Shown here: positions 6,515-11,723 of the stretch, piece by piece
How positions within the stretch are numbered: position 1 is the first letter of the stretch
Layout: each line of letters begins with the position of its first letter
DNA from: CALZIK01 sp046756565
GTDB taxonomy: Bacteria > Acidobacteriota > Thermoanaerobaculia > Multivoradales > JAHEKO01
NCBI GenBank assembly: GCA_046756565.1
Contig: JBHHWO010000136.1
Location: 1 to 11,723 of the forward strand
Length of the DNA: 11,723 nt
Direction of reading: 5' to 3'
Program-made: the position numbers and the translations under genes
The notes under the pieces: model-generated
Told to the model about the DNA's origin: nothing
Database searches by the model: none
Seen by the model: only the letters and a program-made list of their open reading frames with translations

Positions 6515-7929
6515 GCAATCGAATCCTGGTCATCGACGACGAGAAGAGTCTCCTGGAGTTCTTGCGCATGCTCCTCGAGGAAGAGGGGTACAGCGTTACC
6601 GAAGCCAACTCGGTGAGCTCCGCCCGCGCCGAGTTGATCGAAGCGAACTTCGACCTGATCCTTTGCGACATCATGATGCCGGACGGCAGCGGACTGGATC
6701 TTCTCAAGGAGATCAAGCAGTCCCCCGCTTCGGGGACCGCGGTCATCATGATGACCGCCTACAGCTCGACCAAGTCCGCCATCGAGGCGATGAAGCTCGG
6801 CGCGTACGACTACGTGCCCAAGCCGTTCGATGTCGACGAGCTGAAGGTGATCATCCAGAAGGCGGTCGAGCGCAACCAGCTGCTGGCCGAGAACGTCTAC
6901 CTGCGCCGCGAGCTCAAGCAGAAGTACGCATACTCGAACATGATCGGCCGCAGCGCTCGGATGCAGGAGATCTTCGCCCTCATCGAGCGCGTCAGCCGAA
7001 CTATCTCGACGGTACTCATCCAGGGCGAGAGCGGAACCGGCAAAGAGCTGATCGCGCGGGCGATCCATTTTGCCAGTCCCCGTTCCCAGGGCCGTTTTCT
7101 CTCGATAAACTGCGGCGCCCTACCGGAGGCCCTGCTCGAAAGTGAGCTCTTCGGCCACGAGCGGGGCAGTTTCACCGGCGCGGTCAAGGAGAAGAAGGGA
7201 CTGTTTCGCGAGGCCGACAAGGGAACCCTCTTCCTGGACGAGATCGGCGAGATGAACACCACCATGCAGGTCAAACTGCTGCGAGCGCTCCAGGAGAAGA
7301 GGGTCCGGAAAGTCGGAGGTCACGAGGAAGAGTCGGTGGACGTGCGAATCATCACGGCGACAAACCAGAATCTCGACTCCCTGATCGAGGCCGGTGAGTT
7401 CCGTGAAGATCTCTACTACCGAATCAACGTGATTCCGATCGAGATTCCTCCTCTCCGGCATCGTCGCGAGGACATCCCGCTGCTGGTGGATTTTTTCATC
7501 AAGAAGTACGCCGAAGACATGGAAATCGACTCCAAGCGCATCGACCGCGAGGCGATGCAGATCCTGGAGTCATACCGCTGGCCGGGCAACGTCCGCGAGC
7601 TCGAGAACGTGATCGAACGCGCCTTGGCGCTGACCGCCGGGGACACGATCAGCGTACGGGACATCCCGAACCATCTCAGCAGCCCCTCGCGCCGGATGCG
7701 CTCCTCGATCGACCTGCCGGCGGACGGCATGGACCTCGAAGTCCATCTGGAGTCGATCCGGCGTGCACTGATGTCGGAGGCGCTGGATCGATGCGGCGGC
7801 GTTCAGACCAAGGCGGCGGAGCTGCTCGGAATCAGCTTCCGTTCATTTCGCTACTACGCCCGCAAGGTCGGGCTCACCGGCGGCGAGGCCGCGAGCGAAG
7901 AAAAGCCGATGGCCGCCGAAGGCGCCTGA
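6511..7929 (+). CDS. pilR: Sigma-54-dependent response regulator PilR
   Basis: PilR is an NtrC-family activator that, once phosphorylated, uses ATP hydrolysis to open sigma-54 promoters, classically that of pilA. The receiver domain (1-120) has Asp9/Asp10, phosphoacceptor Asp53, Thr82 and Lys104. The AAA+ domain (about 143-370) has Walker A GESGTGKE (172-179), Walker B TLFLDEIGEM (239-248) and the arginine-finger region REDLYYRINV. The sigma-54 contact loop reads GSFTGA (219-224) instead of the usual GAFTGA. A Fis-type helix-turn-helix (about 430-455) contains LLGISFRSFRYYARKVGL, typical of PilR. It is translationally coupled to pilS through ATGA. No pilin gene follows; a convergent gene ends 23 bp downstream, with no hairpin terminator between them. 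Confidence 0.95.
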   Translation: MSNRILVIDDEKSLLEFLRMLLEEEGYSVTEANSVSSARAELIEANFDLILCDIMMPDGSGLDLLKEIKQSPASGTAVIMMTAYSSTKSAIEAMKLGAYDYVPKPFDVDELKVIIQKAVERNQLLAENVYLRRELKQKYAYSNMIGRSARMQEIFALIERVSRTISTVLIQGESGTGKELIARAIHFASPRSQGRFLSINCGALPEALLESELFGHERGSFTGAVKEKKGLFREADKGTLFLDEIGEMNTTMQVKLLRALQEKRVRKVGGHEEESVDVRIITATNQNLDSLIEAGEFREDLYYRINVIPIEIPPLRHRREDIPLLVDFFIKKYAEDMEIDSKRIDREAMQILESYRWPGNVRELENVIERALALTAGDTISVRDIPNHLSSPSRRMRSSIDLPADGMDLEVHLESIRRALMSEALDRCGGVQTKAAELLGISFRSFRYYARKVGLTGGEAASEEKPMAAEGA

Positions 7930-7952
7930 ACCGCGGACGAACCTCGCACGCC

Positions 7953-8294
7953 TCAGTCCGCCGGGGACGAGGTCTTGGCGGCCGACGAGCTCTTGGACGA
8001 TTCCTTCGAGCCCGAGTCCCCTGCGCCGGAGTCCTTCGATGTCGACGAGCTCCCCGAGTCGTCTTTGGCCGGTGTGCCGGCTCCGCTGTCCTTGTCGCTG
8101 CCGCCGGACTCGCCCTTGCCGGCGTAGTCGGTCACGTACCAGCCTGTGCCCTTGAATTGAAACGCGGGCGCGGACATGAGCTTGCGCACTTCGCCGCCGC
8201 ATTTGGGGCACTGTGACAGCGGCGAATCCGAGCTCAGTTGCAGATGCTCGACGTGCTCGCCGCAGTCGGTGCACTCGTACTCGAAGATCGGCAT
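7953..8294 (-). CDS. FmdB-family zinc-ribbon protein with low-complexity tail
   Basis: The 113-residue protein begins MPIFEYECTDCGEHVEHLQL, the standard opening of the FmdB family (CxxC_CxxC_SSSS zinc ribbon). Two Cys pairs (Cys8/Cys11 and Cys29/Cys32) should bind one zinc. FKGTGWYVTDY (about 47-57) is the conserved end of the domain. Residues 60-113 are almost only Ser, Gly, Lys, Asp, Ala and Thr and are probably disordered; such tails are common in this family. The founding member was proposed to regulate a formamidase/acetamidase operon, but the molecular role is generally unknown. It lies 31 bp after the DUF4388 gene on the same strand, probably in one operon, and converges on pilR. GGAG lies only two bases before the ATG, an unusually short spacing. 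Confidence 0.88.
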   Translation of the reverse strand: MPIFEYECTDCGEHVEHLQLSSDSPLSQCPKCGGEVRKLMSAPAFQFKGTGWYVTDYAGKGESGGSDKDSGAGTPAKDDSGSSSTSKDSGAGDSGSKESSKSSSAAKTSSPAD

Positions 8295-8325
8295 CGCTCC
8301 AGACTCGACTCGCCCCTGAGGGCGC

Positions 8326-9156
8326 TCAGCTGGTGAAGATATCGTTTTGCGACCCGAGTTGCACCTTGAGCGGCCGCGCGCTGTCGGCCGGGGCGGCTAG
8401 ACTCCGGCGCCGCACGAGGTGTAGAACCTGGAATGCGTAGAGGAGCTTGGCGTTCTCGGCGGCGCTGAGCGGCGCCTGGGAGCACAGATCGTAGAGGGAC
8501 TTGGTGCCGTCGACCGCGCTCAAGAGCCGGTAGGCGTCACTGTCGAGGCCGATCTCGATGAGATCCTCCCACTGAAAACACGCTTCGAGCACCGTCGCCC
8601 GCTTCCCAAGCCGCTCGACCAGAGGCTTGGCTTCAGGGGCTCGCCGGATGCCCTCGAAGATCACCCTTCGCAGGGGCAGCTGAATCCGCACCCGCTGAGA
8701 GCCCTCGTTCTCGCCGACGTTGAACGTGATCTCTCCATCGCGCCAGTAAAAGAGACTCCAGACGATCTCCTCGATGTGAGCCTGGATGCCCTCGCAGACC
8801 TCGCGCGGGGTGAGAAGCCCGAGCTCGATCAGCAGCACGCCGAAGCGTTTCTCACCGGACGAGCGCGCGCTCGCCGCTCGCTCGTATTCCCTGCCGGTCA
8901 GCTTGCCGGCCCGCTTCAAGTACTCGCCCAGGCTGTCAGAGAGGTCGTTGGAGGCGGCGTGAACGATCAGACCGTCCTGAAGAACGATCTTCTTGACGAT
9001 CTCGCCCTGTTTGGCTTGGATAACGCCCGGCACCTTGAAGCGATGCACCGTATAGAGCATCTCCGGCAGCGTTACCTCGCGCAACCTCGCGCGATACTCG
9101 AACTTGCGGTTCATGTCGTGGAGAAATGTCGCCGAGTAGACCTTTTGGGGGGGCAA
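8326..9156 (-). CDS. DUF4388 domain-containing protein (PatA-like N-terminal domain)
   Basis: The 276-residue soluble protein has a DUF4388-like region at about 22-150: LREVTLPEMLYTVHRFKVPG, then IVLQDGLIVHAAS, then a GKLTGREY stretch and FYWRDGEITFNV. These follow the family pattern in which a small-ligand or partner domain ends in a WxxGxF-like strand. The rest (about 155-276) is helical with no known motif. DUF4388 proteins are frequent in Myxococcota, Desulfobacterota and Acidobacteriota, often near gliding, pilus or two-component genes, but none of that gives a biochemical role. The start is uncertain: TTG 9156 has only AGG two bases ahead, while ATG 9114 would remove 14 residues without touching the domain and also lacks a clear site. 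It is divergent from moeA and followed by the zinc-ribbon gene. Confidence 0.8.
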   Translation of the reverse strand: MPPQKVYSATFLHDMNRKFEYRARLREVTLPEMLYTVHRFKVPGVIQAKQGEIVKKIVLQDGLIVHAASNDLSDSLGEYLKRAGKLTGREYERAASARSSGEKRFGVLLIELGLLTPREVCEGIQAHIEEIVWSLFYWRDGEITFNVGENEGSQRVRIQLPLRRVIFEGIRRAPEAKPLVERLGKRATVLEACFQWEDLIEIGLDSDAYRLLSAVDGTKSLYDLCSQAPLSAAENAKLLYAFQVLHLVRRRSLAAPADSARPLKVQLGSQNDIFTS

Positions 9157-9241
9157 AACCTAGTGTTTAATATATCACTTGCGGAGACCCCCGACCTGTT
9201 AGCTGGCACACTCTGTCGACCTGAAAGGACTGGCGATTCCC
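9157..9241. promoter_or_regulatory. Divergent promoter region between the DUF4388 gene and moeA
   Basis: This 85-bp gap holds an AT-rich island (9165-9178) in otherwise GC-rich DNA. For moeA, TTGGGG (9145-9150) and TAATAT (9168-9173) are 17 bp apart. For the DUF4388 gene, TATATT on the minus strand (9169-9174) could be a -10, placing its start near 9162; TTG 9156 would then be almost leaderless and ATG 9114 would have a leader of about 48 bases. The two predicted -10 elements overlap, so the promoters may compete. TGGCAC at 9204-9209 lacks a -12 partner and is not a sigma-54 site. Confidence 0.35.
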
Positions 9242-10435
9242 TTGATCTCACCCGAAGAGGCCTGGCAGCGACTTTCAGGTGGACTGAAGCTGCTGCCGCC
9301 GGAGAATCTCCCGCGCCGGCAAGCCCGCGGCAGGGTCCTGGCTGGAGCAGTCCGCGCCGACGTCGACTTGCCGCCCTGCGACATGTCGGCGATGGACGGC
9401 TACGCCGTTCCGGAGCCGGTCACGGCCGGAGTCCGGCTGCCGGTGGCCGGCACCATCGCCGCAGGTGACGCCCCGGTTGGGGTCCTCGAGCCGGGCACAG
9501 CCGTCCGCATCATGACCGGCGCGGCCGTTCCCGACGGCGCCGACTCAGTTGTTCCGGTAGAACAGACCGACGGCGGCAGCGAGTTCGTCGAGTTCACCGC
9601 CGACTCGTCGCGTGGTGCACACATCCGCCGGGCCGGCGAGGTGGTCCGCGCCGGCGACCGGATTCTCGCTCCCGGTACCTCGATCACGCCCGCGGTACTC
9701 GGTCTCCTGGCCTCTCACGGTGTAGCGAAAGTCGCGGTTCATGGCGCACCCAGGGTGGCAACGCTTGCCACCGGCGACGAGATCCTGGCACCCGAAGTGC
9801 GCCCCGGCCCGGGTCAGCTGCGGGACACGCACACGGACTTCCTGCTCGCGGCGGGGGCCAGCCTGGGTTTGGACTTCCATGCTCTGGGCATCGCCCGCGA
9901 CACGCAAGCGGATCTCTCCAGCCACATCGCCAAGGGCCTCGATCACGATGTCCTGCTGATCTCGGGAGGAGTCTCGAAGGGCATCTTCGATCTGGTCGAA
10001 GACGTGCTGGCCGAACACGGCTGCCGGACCCTGTTCGATGCGGTCGCCGTTCAGCCCGGCAAGCCGCTGGTGGCCGCCGCCCACGATCGGGGTTGGGTAT
10101 TCGGCCTCCCCGGCAACCCGGCCTCGGCGATCGTCTGTTTCTGGTTGTTCGTCAAGCCGTTCCTGCACAGGCTCATGGGCCGGTCGGACGGTTTCTGGAA
10201 CAGTGCGCTCGGGGCCCAGCTCGCCGGGCCACTCCCGGGAGCCCGGGGGCGCGACCGCTTTCTGACAGCCTCGATCGAGACTCGTGACGGGCGTCTCCTG
10301 GCCACGCCGCTCCCCCCTCAAGGGTCTCACGACATCGTCGCCTACGGGCACGGCTCGGCGCTGATACGCATCCGAGCGCACGCAGAACCGGCCGAAGCCG
10401 GGGCCCCGTGTGAGGTGCTCTTGCTACCCGGTTGA
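9242..10435 (+). CDS. moeA: Molybdopterin molybdenumtransferase MoeA
   Basis: MoeA inserts molybdate into adenylylated molybdopterin to make molybdenum cofactor in the cytoplasm. The 397 residues match the family length. Conserved motifs appear in order: SAMDGYA (49-55), RIMTGAAVPDGAD (89-101), LATGDEIL (175-182), ISGGVSKGIFDLV (240-252, with the Asp that aligns to E. coli Asp228), VQPGKP (270-275) and GLPGNPASA (288-296). The usual D[ST]N after the TGDE block reads DTH (195-197), a mild departure. The TTG start fits the family N-terminus; AAAGGA (9224-9229) lies 12 bases upstream, rather far, and the frame is open back to a TAG at 9200. It stands alone without other cofactor genes and is divergent from the DUF4388 gene. 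Confidence 0.94.
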   Translation: MISPEEAWQRLSGGLKLLPPENLPRRQARGRVLAGAVRADVDLPPCDMSAMDGYAVPEPVTAGVRLPVAGTIAAGDAPVGVLEPGTAVRIMTGAAVPDGADSVVPVEQTDGGSEFVEFTADSSRGAHIRRAGEVVRAGDRILAPGTSITPAVLGLLASHGVAKVAVHGAPRVATLATGDEILAPEVRPGPGQLRDTHTDFLLAAGASLGLDFHALGIARDTQADLSSHIAKGLDHDVLLISGGVSKGIFDLVEDVLAEHGCRTLFDAVAVQPGKPLVAAAHDRGWVFGLPGNPASAIVCFWLFVKPFLHRLMGRSDGFWNSALGAQLAGPLPGARGRDRFLTASIETRDGRLLATPLPPQGSHDIVAYGHGSALIRIRAHAEPAEAGAPCEVLLLPG

Positions 10436-10568
10436 GGTCCCGGCCATCTCATGCTCGACTCCTCTCGCTTTCGGGGGGCCGATCCGAGCGTAATGATGAG
10501 ACTGCAGGTGCCGACGACGTCGTGCGGACCGTTGCCGGCCTTTTGCACCAGCTCCAGACGCCAACGCG
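10436..10568. other. Convergent intergenic region with an orphan coding-like stretch
   Basis: moeA and the permease gene converge on this 133-bp gap. No hairpin followed by a T-run is visible, so no intrinsic terminator is called. On the minus strand, directly after the permease stop but in a different frame, codons from about 10566 to 10448 read RWRLELVQKAGNGPHDVV and then GTCSLIITLGSAPRKREES. Base use by codon position looks coding. There is no matching start, and the frame then runs antisense into moeA. This could be a relic gene end, a repeat fragment or chance. Confidence 0.3.
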
Positions 10569-11645
10569 CTAGACGATCCGCTCCCGGATCTTGGCGGAAA
10601 GGATGTCCATGCCCCACACCGTCACCGCGATCAAGAGGACCAGTGTCCCCACCTCGCCCCATTGGCCAAGATCTACCCGCGGCTTGAGGATGTAGCCAAT
10701 GCCGCCGCCGCCCACGAAGCCGATGATCGTCGACATCCGCACGTTGATGTCCCAGCGATAGATCGTGAACGAAAGAAATGGAGGGATGACCTGCGGAACC
10801 ACCCCGTAGCGCATGACCTGGAGCATCGAGCCCCCGGTTGCCGTAATCGCATCGACCGGCCCGGTGTCGATGTTCTCGATCTGCTCGGAGTAGAGCTTGG
10901 TGAGGGCAGCCACCGAGTGCACCCACAGAGCCAGAACGCCAGCAAACGGCCCGATCCCGACCCAAGAAATGAAGATCAGCGCCCACACCAGCGGCTCGAC
11001 CGCCCGCGTCAGGTTCATCGCACTCCGGGTCAGCGTATAGAGAGTCCGTGACCAGAACGTACCGCGAGTCAGGTTGCGGGCCGCAAAGAACGCCAGCACG
11101 AAAGCGACCGGAATCGCGAACGCCGTCGCCATGAAGGCCAGAAAGATGGTCTGCACCAGGAGAACCATGCCCTGGTGCAAGATGGTCGCCGAAGGGTTGA
11201 GAAGCCCCCGGACGATGTCCTGCGCCTTGTTGAACTGGGTCAGGAACTGGACGAGCTGGACCTCGGTGATCAGCCAGCCGGTGAAAAAGGTGATCTCGGC
11301 GAGCAGGAATGCGAACCAGCCGCGCAGGGTCCGTGTCCAGGGAGGTCCCTCGTCGTCGACGCCGAAGATCATCGCGCGACCCGCCGAGGCAGTGACCGCG
11401 CCATGGGCGCGTCCCCAGACCAGCGCCGCTCCGCTCGCACCGATGGCTGCCCAGCCATAGTGCAGGAGATCCAGGATCTCCTCGGCGAGGAGCAGGAAAC
11501 CGGTCGGACTGCGCCGCCCGGAAAAAGCGATCACCAGAAACTCGATCATCAGGATGCCGAGCCAGATGAGAACCGCGTCGATCAAGAACGCCTGGACCGG
11601 CGCCAGGGCTCTCTTCGAACCGGACTTGTTGAGTGCTTCGCTCAT
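10569..11645 (-). CDS. phnE: Phosphonate-type ABC transporter permease (PhnE family) with N-terminal extension
   Basis: This is an inner-membrane permease of a PhnCDE-type importer for phosphonates, phosphite or related anions. Residues about 145-358 are the classic BPD permease core: a first helix with FAIPVAFVLAFFAARNL (176-192), the cytoplasmic coupling (EAA-like) loop around NIDTGPVDAITATGGS (258-273), and the PhnE hallmark RMSTIIGFVGGGGIGYIL (303-320). At 358 residues it is about 90 longer than a usual PhnE. The extra N-terminal part holds hydrophobic segments near 20-42, 52-78 and 108-137. AGGAGA (11652-11657) is six bases before the ATG and overlaps the stop of the upstream gene, so translation is probably coupled. 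Paired PhnE permeases are common, and this may be the second of a pair. The true substrate is unknown. Confidence 0.88.
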   Translation of the reverse strand: MSEALNKSGSKRALAPVQAFLIDAVLIWLGILMIEFLVIAFSGRRSPTGFLLLAEEILDLLHYGWAAIGASGAALVWGRAHGAVTASAGRAMIFGVDDEGPPWTRTLRGWFAFLLAEITFFTGWLITEVQLVQFLTQFNKAQDIVRGLLNPSATILHQGMVLLVQTIFLAFMATAFAIPVAFVLAFFAARNLTRGTFWSRTLYTLTRSAMNLTRAVEPLVWALIFISWVGIGPFAGVLALWVHSVAALTKLYSEQIENIDTGPVDAITATGGSMLQVMRYGVVPQVIPPFLSFTIYRWDINVRMSTIIGFVGGGGIGYILKPRVDLGQWGEVGTLVLLIAVTVWGMDILSAKIRERIV

Positions 11646-11655
11646 CTCTCGTCTC

Positions 11656-11723
11656 CTATAGACCGGTCGCGGGCGCGGCCTCCTCGCCCTTTCGGCCGAG
11701 GCCCTCGGCGCGATGGAGACGGC
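11656..11723 (-). CDS. C-terminal end of the gene upstream of phnE (partial)
   Basis: A minus-strand frame enters at the window edge and ends with TAG at 11656-11658, ten bases before the permease start. It covers 21 residues, starting RLHRAEGLGRKGEEAAP. The stop codon overlaps the AGGAGA ribosome-binding site of the next gene, as in a tightly coupled operon. By position it is likely another transporter component; the basic start (RLHRAEG) would fit the cytoplasmic tail of a first PhnE permease, but so short a piece cannot show this. Confidence 0.5.
   Translation of the reverse strand, partial: RLHRAEGLGRKGEEAAPATGL

Noticed and set aside
7930..7952. Terminator between pilR and the convergent zinc-ribbon gene
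   Set aside because: Only 23 bases, with no stem-loop or T-run.
9204..9218. TGGCAC as a sigma-54 -24 element before moeA
   Set aside because: The -12 position reads GTCG, so the GC pair is missing.
10342..10986. 214-codon minus-strand frame overlapping phnE and moeA
   Set aside because: Most of it is out of frame with phnE and antisense to moeA; only the intergenic part looks coding and is reported separately.

Overview
The window is GC-rich bacterial chromosome with ten protein-coding genes in four blocks, and two structured non-coding elements near its left end. The block order pilT-pilC-pilS-pilR, the codon bias and the neighbours (a DUF4388 protein, an FmdB-like zinc ribbon, MoeA, a phosphonate-type permease) suggest an Acidobacteriota (Thermoanaerobaculia-like) or deltaproteobacterial genome. 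That placement is inference; no rRNA or other taxonomic marker is present.

Left block (1-2427): a near-complete 143-bp palindrome (8-150) overlaps the 3' end of a minus-strand ABC exporter gene (139-1989) and supplies its last three sense codons and its stop. Just upstream of the exporter start, a perfect 22-bp inverted repeat (2005-2026 and 2262-2283) bounds a 279-bp segment without a recognisable gene. The left repeat copy also reads as the C-terminus of a protein whose stop overlaps the exporter start by 8 bp. The segment is either a MITE-like element or the scar of a broken gene with an inverted duplicate. Between it and pilT lie a strong dyad (2328-2355) and an extended -10 promoter (TGCTATAAT).

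Central block (2428-7929, plus strand): pilT (retraction ATPase), pilC (inner-membrane platform), pilS (sensor kinase) and pilR (sigma-54 activator) form a tight operon, with gaps of 23 and 23 bp and then a 4-bp overlap. Together they cover type IV pilus retraction, assembly platform and transcriptional control. Neither pilB nor pilA is next to them, so the pilus genes are split.

Right block: convergent to pilR is a minus-strand pair, a DUF4388 protein followed by an FmdB-family zinc ribbon with a Ser/Asp/Lys-rich tail (7953-9156). It is divergent from moeA (9242-10435, molybdenum cofactor insertion). moeA converges on a phosphonate-type ABC permease gene (phnE-like, 10569-11645, with an N-terminal extension), whose upstream neighbour runs off the window end and is probably part of the same transporter operon. 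The 133-bp gap between moeA and phnE contains a coding-like stretch that belongs to neither gene.

No tRNA, rRNA, CRISPR array or intact insertion sequence was seen. The parts most worth following up are the two inverted-repeat structures at the left end and the operator-like dyad in front of pilT.
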